A stretch of 38,649 nt of DNA from Asterionellopsis glacialis (lineage: Eukaryota > Bacillariophyta > Plagiogrammaphyceae > Rhaphoneidales > Asterionellopsidaceae): the NCBI GenBank assembly GCA_014885115.2, contig WKLE02001572.1, forward strand, positions 18,557 to 57,205. The letters run 5' to 3'. The position numbers and the translations under genes are program-made. Under the pieces are notes generated by a model. That model worked only from the letters and a program-made list of their open reading frames with translations, had not been told where the DNA came from and made no database searches. Below, piece after piece: positions 1 to 8,950 of the stretch (its first letter is position 1; each line of letters begins with the position of its first letter).

Positions 1-40
1 AAATGGGAAAGGGTCGGATGTTGAAAAGAGAGGAAAGGAC

Positions 41-595
41 TGGGGCGAATTTCTTTTGTGCTTTTCAGCGCATCGTCCTTGAAGAGTCATGAAGTTTACA
101 TTATACATGGTCAACTGTTTGATTGAATTTTTAATAAACTAGTGTAAGCTGAATATGTTCGAGCCTATACCGTGATAAAGTCTGTCTAAATAATGAAGAT
201 CAATCCAACGTTGAAATGGTTTCGTATCATGGTATTCTTGAGTCTGTTTGGGTACCACTCTTCATTGTGATGGTAGATTCTTGGATTAGTGTTAGGGTTA
301 GTTCAAAGACACGAGAGGACTGTAAACTTGATACAGTATTGGGGCAATTTTCTTTTTTGCTTTTCAGCGGATCGTTCTTGAAGAGTGAAGAGTCATGAAG
401 ATTACATTCATACCGTACATGGTCAACTGTTCGATTGAATTTCGAATAAACTGGTGTAAGCTGAATATTCGAGCCTATACCGTAATAAAGTCTGTCTAAA
501 TAATGAAGATCAATCCAACGTCGAAATGGTTTCGTATCATGGCATTCTTGAGTCTGTTTGGGTACCACTCTTCATTGTGATGGTAGCTTCTTGGA
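41..595. repeat. Imperfect tandem duplication (about 250-bp unit, two copies)
   Basis: Copy 1 spans about 41-285 and copy 2 about 340-595. Both run from a TGGGGC...CTTTTCAGCG start through a shared stretch ending at TTCATTGTGATGGTAG(A/C)TTCTTGGA. The copies differ by scattered substitutions and an insertion of about 11 bp (extra GAAGAGT and ATACCG segments in copy 2). The linker between them contains TTAGTGTTAGGGTTAGTT. Weak open frames cross both copies on both strands but look like shadows of the repeat. No transposase or terminal repeat was seen. Confidence 0.85.
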
Positions 596-1719
596 ATTTC
601 AACGAATCATCACCAGTTGAATCATTGTCGGTTTCGATTGTTCGGGTTCATGGTATGCTCTTCTTTACAATTTTGTTGATTCTAAGGAATACGTGGTTCC
701 GTTGGTTACCGACCAAATCGTTTACAGAAATTATGGCCATCACATGTTGTTTACTAAGCGCTCTTGGGTTGGTATCATGGATTGATATTGTATTTCTTGG
801 ACAAGTGTTACTAAGCTTGAACCATTTCCGATACACACCGATAACTACGAATAGTACAGAAGAAAGAAATAACATTTATTTCAAAGTGTTCTCTCAACTT
901 GTACTTTGGTCTGGCAAGTTAGGTTGTTGGTGGTGCACAGGACAAGTATACTCATTTATTGCAAATTTTCAGGTATGGTTTGGAAGGGGTCTAACATATG
1001 TTTTTGAATATCTTGGGGATCCTGAATACAAGTAGAAAGGAAAATGATTGATCCAGAGATACAGCACTTTAAGTATAAAGTTCTTTACCCTTTTTCGTAG
1101 TTTGCAGTAACAAAACGTTTGATGATTTCGCCGCTTCATAAGTTTCCTTCCCAAACACGACTTGAACATTGACATGGGACCTGCCCCACACGAATAAAAA
1201 TAATGGAGGGTATGGCAAAAACGAATGAAACAGGAACCAATTCATATCAAGAAACTTTGTTCATTTTGGTTTCCATGTTCGTCGTCCCAAACATGTACTT
1301 TCCAAACTTGACTCAAAAAAAAAAGGGATACGTGGGACCTACTTTTCACGACTTATTTAGCAGAAGGCAGCATTCAAAAGACTCAAGTAACCCCCCGAGC
1401 ATCTTGTTTGGGTTAGCAAACCTTTGACGATTTCGTCTCGAAGGTTTTATTCCTAAACACGAGTAAAGTGTTAACACACGATTAGCCTCGCACGAACGAA
1501 CTAACCAAGAGAGTAGAGGACAACAAATAAAAAATGAAACAGGAATCAATTTACGTTTTTTTTAAAAAAACTATGTTGGACTAAAAATGTCAGACACAGG
1601 AAAACTCTAGCACGAACAAACAAAGAAACGTATGAATTAGGGACAACCACAAATCCAAGCATCGTTTCCATAAAACCGATAATTTGTTTTTAATCCACTG
1701 CCTCCCCCACCGAAAAAAC
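596..1719. other. Spacer with degenerate short repeats, no convincing gene
   Basis: This AT-rich stretch lies between the tandem duplication and the SPFH-like gene. Variants of one pattern recur around 1120-1260, 1270-1350 and 1425-1550: TTCC(C)AAACACGACT, (A/C)GTGGGACCT and AATGAAACAGGAA(C/T)CAAT, suggesting decayed copies of a further repeat. A hydrophobic open frame of about 169 codons (526-1035) begins inside the tandem repeat. It shows no recognisable domain and I do not call it a gene. Confidence 0.5.
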
Positions 1720-3192
1720 ATGGGTATTACCTTCCGGTCTGGTGATTACGTGAGACACGTGCGATTGGGCGGAAGAACCATCAAGGATGGCGAGGCGGCA
1801 GCAATCTGGAATAGAAGAGGAGAACATACACAAATCATTGGACCACGTCGGGTGTGGATGTTTTCCTCTGATATTCGGTTCTTAACAAGGTTCAAGGCTG
1901 AGGCTGATCAATTCCTCCGTATCACTCATCGTGATGGGCGAGTAGAACACGTCACTGGACCTACAAGCATCTATCAAAATCCAGCATTTCATGATGAGGT
2001 CAAGGTGCACGATGGGATACGCCTTAAATCCAGCAGTGAATGCCTTATGGTTTACAAGAACGGCGCAACCGATGCCACACTGGAAGGAATTTATAACGTT
2101 GCTGAGCAAAAGGCAGCACCAGGAAAGGATGTCAAGGATGTGTTTGAGGGAGTCGGATCAGAAGGATCCCGTCATGGGAGAAGGCTCATCAAAGGGCCAA
2201 CTCTATTTGTACCTGAACCAAACGACTCCATCCATAGCTTTTCATGGTCCCTCTGTAGTGGACGAGAAGAAAATGTTCCTTGCGGCAACCAAAAGCATTC
2301 GTTTGAAGTACTCCAATGTTCAAATCGCTCTTGGTTCGTCGAACTTCGTGTTCCAACAGTTGACGGGTTTGCTGTCATGGTCGATCTATCCATAAAATAC
2401 CATGTCTCCTCTCTTGACAAACTTCTCTTAATAGGTGATCCAATATTAAACATGCACTATGGTCTCAAAGCAGATGTCCAATATCTTGGGAGTAAGCTAA
2501 CAAGTGAGTCTCTCCGTGCTTCTAGTCCCCAAAATACATCTTATTCCCAACAAGACAACGAAGAAGATCACATCAAGAACACCAAGGAGGACACAGACGA
2601 GAAAAGAATCTTATGTGGGCGTGAATCATTAGCCTCGCAATTGACGGATATTGGAACATTGCGCCAACTCAAACAAGCTGCAGAAAGCTGCGGTCTTCAA
2701 ATTGACTCGATCACTGTCTCTGGAATCACCTTTTGCAAAGAACTCCAAAAGCAGGTTGATGAGGAACAAAGGTTGTCGGAAAGTGTCCGATCAGAATACG
2801 CACAAAAGACAGAGAGGCGCAAGATTCACCAAATTGAGGTGGAAGACCAGCGAAAGTCAATCGAAGGTGAGATAGAGCTGGGACGAATGAAAACAATGAT
2901 GCAGGAGAAACTCGACGAGGATTCTTATCAGATCAAGATAGCTGCTTTGGAGAGGAAGATAGCACTGGAGAAAAAAGAGATAGAGGCACAAGAAGAATTA
3001 GTAAAAATGAAGAATGAGTCAGTCCTTTCCTTTTTGAAAGAGCTCCAGGAGATGAAGGTAGATTTGACAACATTTTTGGTAGGATCTGGTAGTAAGGTGT
3101 CTGGGAAAGCAAAGGAAACAGCAAATGAACCATCAAAAGACATGCTTGAGAGGATCGACATGATGAAAAGGGCTTTGTTGTCGGAGGCATAA
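1720..3192 (+). CDS. SPFH/band-7-like protein with long C-terminal coiled coil
   Basis: The protein is 490 aa from the ATG at 1720. The frame is open slightly further upstream, but only from a TTG. Residues 20-120 form a beta-rich region with a repeated 'G-R-V...GP' pattern resembling the repeats of SPFH or major-vault-like proteins. Residues about 210-340 resemble an SPFH core: a 'VPTVDGFAVMVDLSIKYHV' strand pair like the 'T-x-D-G-x-x-V-x-V-D' signature, then a helix and the 'L-x-S-I-T-V-S-G-I' segment typical of that fold. An acidic, serine-rich loop of about 45 residues interrupts it. Residues 340-446 are a highly charged Glu/Lys/Gln-rich coiled coil, as in stomatin, flotillin or vault proteins. 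No signal peptide or membrane helix is evident. Membrane scaffold or oligomeric-shell function is inferred only, and no intron was needed. Confidence 0.7.
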   Translation: MGITFRSGDYVRHVRLGGRTIKDGEAAAIWNRRGEHTQIIGPRRVWMFSSDIRFLTRFKAEADQFLRITHRDGRVEHVTGPTSIYQNPAFHDEVKVHDGIRLKSSSECLMVYKNGATDATLEGIYNVAEQKAAPGKDVKDVFEGVGSEGSRHGRRLIKGPTLFVPEPNDSIHSFSWSLCSGREENVPCGNQKHSFEVLQCSNRSWFVELRVPTVDGFAVMVDLSIKYHVSSLDKLLLIGDPILNMHYGLKADVQYLGSKLTSESLRASSPQNTSYSQQDNEEDHIKNTKEDTDEKRILCGRESLASQLTDIGTLRQLKQAAESCGLQIDSITVSGITFCKELQKQVDEEQRLSESVRSEYAQKTERRKIHQIEVEDQRKSIEGEIELGRMKTMMQEKLDEDSYQIKIAALERKIALEKKEIEAQEELVKMKNESVLSFLKELQEMKVDLTTFLVGSGSKVSGKAKETANEPSKDMLERIDMMKRALLSEA

Positions 3193-3539
3193 ACAAGTCA
3201 TCCTAAAATGGAAGAAGTGGTTGAGAGGTGCCTTGTATATTTAACCAAGATTGGAAGGATCATAGCTCAATACCACCAAGTAATTGTTCGATTCGATCGC
3301 TGTATTCCCGTGTTCATTTTAGAAGAGATTAGATAAAAGAGTTGAATTTGGTATGGGACTAAAAGTAAGATTGTTTTATGTATCTATTCAAGACGCTACA
3401 TTTTCCTTTTAAACGCCACTTTTTGTTGATTAAGGACAAAAATTGATTGTAAATGTCAGTATCTACGTGTAACTCTTTTTTCAATATGATGCATACATTT
3501 TCAATGAAGTTTCCACAGCAAAAGATGTTTCATGCTTTA
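3193..3539. other. AT-rich spacer between convergent genes
   Basis: This 347-bp spacer separates the 3' ends of the SPFH-like gene (+) and the secreted-protein gene (-). It should hold both 3' UTRs. No coding potential, RNA gene or repeat was seen. Confidence 0.5.
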
Positions 3540-4163
3540 TTAACAGTGAGTGCATGCGCATTTTACTACTTCACTGTCAACTAAACCGAGATCATCAGTA
3601 GTCATTTCCCATTTTTGAGGATAGCATAAATATTCGAATTGATCCACTTTTTCTCTCCTAGGCACTTCTAACTCAAGCATAACATTCCAATAATGATTTT
3701 GCATTTTTTCGATATTTTGAAGCCCATCGTCAGTATTACAACTACCATCTGAATTATTGACAAAGTCATAAAAGATATCGAAAAAACTATCTGCTGAATA
3801 ATCATAACCATCATCTAAGGGATCTCTTTTCTTGTCCGTTCGACCAGCGTTATCATCATCATCATCACTATATTTACGCTGCAACGTAATGTTTACAAAG
3901 TTATTGAGAAACTGCTTTCGCTCAGATCGTAATAGTGTAGTACTCGGAGCCTCATTACTGCGCATAAACATCATATTCGTCATACTGATACCTCCAACAA
4001 CTTCAAAGCCAGTAGCGTCAAGTATTGTCGCAGTATTACCAGATGTTATCTTTCCAATGTTAACATGAGGTTTCGAACGATCAAAGTTCTCTTTGGCAGC
4101 ATCAACGACGGCGCATGATAGCGACAATAACAAAGCAGTAATAGCATCAATTCCAAGACCCAT
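3540..4163 (-). CDS. Small secreted acidic protein, function unknown
   Basis: The preferred start is the ATG at 4163, giving 207 aa, because it opens a clear signal peptide: MGLGID followed by a hydrophobic ITALLLSLSCAVV core and likely cleavage near VDA/A. An upstream in-frame ATG at 4283 would add 40 polar residues and bury that signal. The mature part has an aspartate run (DDDDD) and is rich in Asp and Asn. Four cysteines lie in the last third, including a C-terminal CACTHC, suggesting disulfides or metal binding. There is no recognised domain. The upstream flank is very AT-rich. Confidence in a real gene is moderate to good; the function is unknown. Confidence 0.6.
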   Translation of the reverse strand: MGLGIDAITALLLSLSCAVVDAAKENFDRSKPHVNIGKITSGNTATILDATGFEVVGGISMTNMMFMRSNEAPSTTLLRSERKQFLNNFVNITLQRKYSDDDDDNAGRTDKKRDPLDDGYDYSADSFFDIFYDFVNNSDGSCNTDDGLQNIEKMQNHYWNVMLELEVPRREKVDQFEYLCYPQKWEMTTDDLGLVDSEVVKCACTHC

Positions 4164-4886
4164 ATTGACAGATTTAAAGTGAATGTATCGAGAATTCGAC
4201 GTTCTGTTATGAAAGCTTAACGGGGAAAAGATCAAGAATCTTTTTCTTTGAGGTAGTCCGTTGAACTGGGTAGGAATAGGCATAAATGTGACTATAAAAA
4301 GAAACTAAATCGCGAATTCAAGATGATGTTTTGCCTTCAATCGCGTTTGCATATTTATTTTATTTGTTATTAAATCAATAAGTATAGTACCGGTACCCAC
4401 CTGTTATATAAACGATTCCATAGAATTCATGATAGCACATGCAATTATAGAAACTGTTATTATTTTTTATAAATATTTTAACACTTTTATAACGTCTGTG
4501 AATGGACAAAAGCGATCATAAGAAAATAATAATATCACGTAGGCCGAACTATGACCTGTGGATGCAAGGAGATACTGTACCTTTCCATGACATAAAAAAT
4601 CTTCAGAGTCAGGATAGAAGGGTAATTATTTTGCATATTCCTATTGCACAAGAAAGTATCTTTCAAACTAGATTGGGAGGATTCAAACAATAAGCTGTTT
4701 CAAATCATTAGAATCTTCATGGTTCCTCACCTTTTTTTACTTGGATCTCCTCAAGTGGACGCTTACAATCTTCCGATATGGCGTACGAGTAGTGCAGGTT
4801 CGCAAGATTTAAAACCCTGCAATCAAAATACATGACCTTCTCTGTGTTCCGCTGTATACCAGCCAATGTTCTGTTCTTTGTTGAGG
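4164..4886. other. AT-rich spacer, no gene seen
   Basis: This 720-bp interval lies between the start of the secreted-protein gene and the 3' end of the methyltransferase gene. It has long A/T runs, an isolated CCGGTACC palindrome near 4390, and only short open frames without recognisable features. It probably contains the promoter of the gene at 3540-4163 and the 3' UTR of the gene at 4887-6998. Confidence 0.5.
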
Positions 4887-6998
4887 CTAGCGTTTCATTT
4901 CGAGTAAACAACGATGTATGGGTGTTCCTTGCATTTTGCATGCAACTGCTGTTTCAGTTTCACAATTTGGAGGTAACAAACTTTCACAACTCCAGGCCGC
5001 CCCAACTGCTCGATCTCCGCCTTGTTGGATCCACTCTTGCATTCTTAGTGGAATCCGTAGGGTTTTCTCACTACCATTATCTAAATTGTTACATTCAGCA
5101 GTTTGGGTCACTGGATTTGGGACATCCACAGACTGGAAGCCATAGTCCATAGCCATTTGACGCATGATTACTGCTACATCTTCACAGTTGCTTTGGAGGA
5201 GTATTCGTCCACCATGACCACCATCAGCAGCTGTTTTCTGACTCAAAATTCCAGCTGCTGTACGAAGTAGAGCTGCTGATGCCATGAAGCCACTTGATGT
5301 ATCTGCAGGAAGTTGAGTGTTTCCACCTCCTCCTGAAGAGATCTTGTCTGGCATTTGGAAAGGAGTTGGGAATTGAATCATAATCAGGGGTACTGAATTT
5401 CCAGGGTAATTATTCAAAATGTCTTCAAGCAACGTTTGTGCAGATGTTCGTACGAATTGAATTCGATTGTGCACATTCCATCTTGCTGCTATGCTACTGG
5501 CGTATCCGATACCCAAGTTACTTAAATCACATCCAACATAGTTGCAGTCGTCCCATGAAGCTGTCGTTAAAGTGCTTGCACATGAAGGAGGTATCTTCGT
5601 TTGATTGTTTATTTGTGACATGCCAAGTAGTGAAACTCCCATACCGCAACCAACGTCAACCACTAGTGGGCGAGTGGGGTCCTCGAAAGCTTTCCACCAA
5701 TTGCTCATTGGTGAATTGTCAGTCGTATTGTTGTCGATAAGCTGAGGTGACTCCGTTGAGCTCGTAAACGTGTTATCTTCTGATGGATTTTCTGTTTTGG
5801 TAGATGGTTTTCGTTGTCGACTTGAGAAACGCCATACCCAAAGAAGTGGATGGGAGGATAAGAGATCGTACTTACAACAAAGTAATGGTTCTACCACAGT
5901 TGACTCTTCCCCCTTTTCTAACAAGCATTTGGCCGCAGTACGATATACAGATTCCACTTGTTCTCCTCTTAATCCTGATGCAGCCAACTTTGCCACAATT
6001 TGCAAGATATCTCGATTACGAAAGGATCGTCTAGCGCCGGTTCGTTTCAGTTCATGTCCGGCCACAATGGCTAAAGTTTGAAAAATATCTTGATCCTGTT
6101 CGTTGTTGGCTCCAGCTAATGCAAAACAAAATGCAGCATCTGCAGAAGCTCGTCCACGAATATCTGTACCAAGCGTCCATTTCAATTTATCTGTTGCCAT
6201 TTGTGCAATTTGGGACACTTTATGGGCACTTTTTTGTTGTTGCAAACTAGATTCTTCAAGGCTTTGTTGTTCGGAAGGAATGGAATGGGACACAACATAT
6301 TCTAATGCCTCATGAGCCATTTCCAATGTACTCTTTGTGGACAGTGATGAGGAAGTAAACGTAGATAATGATACAATACTCCATTCATTTTCAGGAATTT
6401 CATTTGCGGGGATTACCTTCCACAATAAATAGTTCTGTTGGTCACCACATGAGGAAGAATTTGGAGAAGACAAGTATACAAGTTGAAATTCCGGTTTAAC
6501 CAAATACAATAGAGATACTAAAATATCATGAAGTCCTTCATTGTTTTCGCTACCTTCACCAATGTTCGCAGCATGGTACAATTGAACAGCTCGATTTAAA
6601 ACAAAGAAGGATTGTGGTGCAGGGCTACAAAGACCTTGTAGTATTTTGTTGATTTTATCATCATCAATTGGGTTTACGTTGAAACTTGTTGTATTCCAAC
6701 AAGCCGAGAATGGATCATTATCAGGTTCTGATATTTTGTCTGTTAATTGTGTATCCTCTGTTGCCACCTCTTTAATTTTTAATGGCCAGGGTCTTATTCT
6801 GCTCTGTCTATATCTATCAAACGAACTTCCACCCCCCGTTGATCGTTGTCTTGAAGTGATCGTTCTTGAATTACGTAGAAATATGAAGGGGGGAGGATGG
6901 GACAATAACGACGGTGTATTGAATGCAGCTTTGACGTTTTGAGCTAAAAGCGAAAGCCACAACACCAACAATAAGGAATACATTGTTATGCTAATCAT
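4887..6998 (-). CDS. Plastid-targeted TrmB-like (tRNA guanine-N7) methyltransferase
   Basis: The protein is 703 aa from the ATG at 6998; the ATG at 6983 is an equally plausible start. The N-terminus is hydrophobic (YSLLLVLWLSLLAQNVKA) and runs into AAFNTP, matching the signal-peptide plus 'AF' plastid transit motif of diatoms. A Ser/Arg-rich transit region follows. Residues about 100-390 match nothing I recognise. The C-terminal third is a Rossmann SAM-dependent methyltransferase. Motif I is DVGCGMG (448-454), the acidic loop is GCDLSNLGI (about 489-497), and IQFPTPF (541-547) corresponds to the TrmB 'FPDPW' signature. The downstream basic and 'TD' motifs of bacterial TrmB are weak or absent. 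A role in m7G modification of plastid tRNA is inferred from family and targeting. Substrate could differ because the catalytic loop has diverged. Confidence 0.75.
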   Translation of the reverse strand: MISITMYSLLLVLWLSLLAQNVKAAFNTPSLLSHPPPFIFLRNSRTITSRQRSTGGGSSFDRYRQSRIRPWPLKIKEVATEDTQLTDKISEPDNDPFSACWNTTSFNVNPIDDDKINKILQGLCSPAPQSFFVLNRAVQLYHAANIGEGSENNEGLHDILVSLLYLVKPEFQLVYLSSPNSSSCGDQQNYLLWKVIPANEIPENEWSIVSLSTFTSSSLSTKSTLEMAHEALEYVVSHSIPSEQQSLEESSLQQQKSAHKVSQIAQMATDKLKWTLGTDIRGRASADAAFCFALAGANNEQDQDIFQTLAIVAGHELKRTGARRSFRNRDILQIVAKLAASGLRGEQVESVYRTAAKCLLEKGEESTVVEPLLCCKYDLLSSHPLLWVWRFSSRQRKPSTKTENPSEDNTFTSSTESPQLIDNNTTDNSPMSNWWKAFEDPTRPLVVDVGCGMGVSLLGMSQINNQTKIPPSCASTLTTASWDDCNYVGCDLSNLGIGYASSIAARWNVHNRIQFVRTSAQTLLEDILNNYPGNSVPLIMIQFPTPFQMPDKISSGGGGNTQLPADTSSGFMASAALLRTAAGILSQKTAADGGHGGRILLQSNCEDVAVIMRQMAMDYGFQSVDVPNPVTQTAECNNLDNGSEKTLRIPLRMQEWIQQGGDRAVGAAWSCESLLPPNCETETAVACKMQGTPIHRCLLEMKR

Positions 6999-7570
6999 TA
7001 AATACACTTGGATTGGGTTTCTTCTTTGTTCGGTTTGTTCTTCACTTGGGATTGATTGGACTTTCTCTAGATATTGGCATCTCCATTTAATAAAATTCGA
7101 AGAAGAAAAAATTTGACACCATGTGGGTTGGTTTTAGGTTCTTTGTGTTGCTTGTCGTGTCCGTGAGTGTCGTTCTTGTTGGTGTTCTTGTTGGTGTTCT
7201 TGACAAATACGCGGCCTTGGACATGGTTTGTTGATGGTTGTCGTTTGTTACAAAACACGTGTGTGTAAAAAATTTTTATGTTTTCAGTTCGAATTGTCAG
7301 GGCTATCAGCTACGACGAATTTCTCTCTGGACAGTCTGTATGTAGTACGTGTTTGGAACGGGCGCAGAACGCACAACAGAACAACAACACAAGAAACCAT
7401 TGTGCACGAATGCTGGGGAGTGATAATCCAAAAAAATCTAAAGATATGGAAGATAGTACGGTAGATACCGGTATAAATATAATATGCACGACAGAAACAT
7501 CATTCGAGCGCAGCATAACCGCGAAATTGTGAGAGGGACAGAGATCAACACTATACAGAACCCCCCTGCA
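6999..7570. other. Divergent intergenic region with a 12-bp minisatellite
   Basis: This region lies between the divergently transcribed methyltransferase (-) and GST (+) genes. It contains about 2.6 copies of GTTCTTGTTGGT at 7172-7202. The right end holds a TATA-like box and the 5' UTR that is shared with the RNA cyclase gene. No other gene was seen. Confidence 0.55.
7472..7480 (+). promoter_or_regulatory. TATA-like box upstream of the GST gene
   Basis: The sequence TATAAATAT sits 91 bp before the chosen GST start. A start of transcription about 25-30 bp downstream would fall near 7505. That makes the in-frame ATG at 7484 unlikely to lie on the mRNA and supports the ATG at 7571. Confidence 0.45.
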
Positions 7571-7702
7571 ATGAACCAACTTTTGATGCTTTTTGCCTCC
7601 TTCGTATCTTCTTCTCGAATAACACGTGACAAGCTACATTGTTATTTTCCTCGGAATTATAGAGTAACTTTCAGAAATAAGCATATTGCCATGTCAATGT
7701 CG
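7526..7702 (+). repeat. Shared 5' UTR plus leader segment, copy 1 (GST gene)
   Basis: This block runs from ATTGTGAGAGGGAC through the leader codons to ATGTCAATGTCG. It is closely repeated at 10249-10435 in front of the RNA cyclase gene. The similarity covers roughly 45 bp of 5' UTR and the first 42 codons. It does not include the TATA-like box. Confidence 0.9.
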
Positions 7703-8521
7703 AAAGCACGCAAAGTGACAATGTCGAACTTTCCTCGCGGAAAGACCGATGCGCCTCTCACCCTATTCGTCTACGCAACAATGAATGGGTACAAAGGGCC
7801 AATCCTTTGCGAAGAACTGGGGATCGACTACAATTATGTAACTATTGACTTTGAAAAGGGCGAACAAAAATCTCCAGAATACCTCGCAATCAATCCCAAC
7901 GGTAGGATTCCTGCAATTTATGATGCCGACCACGATATCTTCATCGCCGAGAGTGCAGCCATCCTGGAATATATCGCCACAAAGTATTGCGACAAAAATC
8001 CTGCCCTGTTGCCATCTCCTGAAGATGATCCAAGTCGGCACTGGGAGATTCGACAGTGGATGCTGTTTTCGGCCACGGGACTTTCGCCTGCAATGGGAAA
8101 TGCAATGTTCTTTAACCGTATCGCAGCTACCAAGGGTGAGGTCAATCAATATTCCATCGAGCGCTATACAAATGAAAGTCGTCGATGCCTGCAAGTGCTC
8201 AACGATCAGCTCAAGAAGAGTGGGGGACCATTTCTCTTGGGACGAGACTTGACCATAGCTGACGTGAATGCTTTTACGTATGCATCGACACACTTTTGGG
8301 CCAAGGTATCTGTGGATGGTCTCAACGAGCTCAATGCTTGGATCAAGCTCTTAATGGAAAGGCCTGCATTTCAGCGCGGTTTGGAAATACCTTTTGCACG
8401 TCGAGGCTTCTTTGGACCGCCATATGCAACGGAAGAGGAAATTGAGGCTGAGATTGCTCGCAATGCAGGTCAGTTTACAGTATCTGGAGGCTCGGCAGCT
8501 GCAGGGAGTGTGAAGAAGTAG
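7571..8521 (+). CDS. Glutathione S-transferase (Ure2p/theta-like) with an N-terminal leader
   Basis: The protein is 316 aa from the ATG at 7571. That start is chosen because of the TATA position and because the RNA cyclase gene begins with the same leader. Residues 1-42 are the shared leader: a short hydrophobic run, then an Arg/Lys-rich stretch. A second ATG at 7691 lies at its end and could give a cytosolic form. The thioredoxin-fold N-domain has NPNGRIPAI with cis-Pro114 and the glutathione-binding Glu127-Ser128 (ESAAI). The helical C-domain carries the conserved LTIADV capping motif around residue 231. The expected role is glutathione conjugation or peroxide detoxification. The catalytic Ser/Cys cannot be fixed by eye. 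Leader type (mitochondrial, ER or plastid) is uncertain. Confidence 0.88.
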   Translation: MNQLLMLFASFVSSSRITRDKLHCYFPRNYRVTFRNKHIAMSMSKARKVTMSNFPRGKTDAPLTLFVYATMNGYKGPILCEELGIDYNYVTIDFEKGEQKSPEYLAINPNGRIPAIYDADHDIFIAESAAILEYIATKYCDKNPALLPSPEDDPSRHWEIRQWMLFSATGLSPAMGNAMFFNRIAATKGEVNQYSIERYTNESRRCLQVLNDQLKKSGGPFLLGRDLTIADVNAFTYASTHFWAKVSVDGLNELNAWIKLLMERPAFQRGLEIPFARRGFFGPPYATEEEIEAEIARNAGQFTVSGGSAAAGSVKK

Positions 8522-8950
8522 TAGATACAGATATTATCAATTTTTAATTCATGCCTTTTATGTATGATAAGTTAGAGGAAGTAGTTCGTGGTGGCGAATA
8601 TGAGAGTTGGCATGAATAATTATGATGTTGAAAGTTCTGAGGATGACGGGGACAATAAGTGTAGATTAGATTTAAACATGTAATATGTTGAAATGTGAAG
8701 GTGACAATCATATTTAACTAGGATTCGTAGTAATAATTTGAAATTGTAAAGTATACCGATTATTTTATAAATTTTAGAACATGGTGCAAAGCATCAATTG
8801 CTGGAAGGAAACTAATACATATATTTTCTTATCAAAATCTACATCCAGGACGACTAAAAGATAATGCATCAATTCAAAGTGGATATATTAATATTTACAC
8901 AGTTTTATTTTTTTATAAATGCTTTTTTTCAATATTAAATGTAGTCGCTT
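8522..8950. other. AT-rich spacer between convergent genes
   Basis: This 429-bp spacer separates the 3' ends of the GST gene (+) and the oxygenase-like gene (-). It is very AT-rich. No gene, RNA or repeat was recognised. Confidence 0.5.

Noticed and set aside
286..303. TTAGTGTTAGGGTTAGTT as a telomere remnant
   Set aside because: Only one TTAGGG unit is present; this is too short to support a telomeric origin.
526..1035. 169-codon hydrophobic open frame on the plus strand
   Set aside because: It begins inside the tandem duplication, shares its first codons with the other copy, has no recognisable domain, and lies in repeat-rich AT-biased sequence.
1684..1719. Upstream extension of the SPFH-like gene
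   Set aside because: It starts with TTG; the first ATG is at 1720.
7484..7570. Upstream ATG of the GST frame
   Set aside because: It lies only 4 bp after a TATA-like box, probably before the transcription start. The leader shared with the RNA cyclase gene begins at 7571.
7763..8293. 176-codon minus-strand frame
   Set aside because: It lies wholly opposite the GST coding region, which has clear family motifs.
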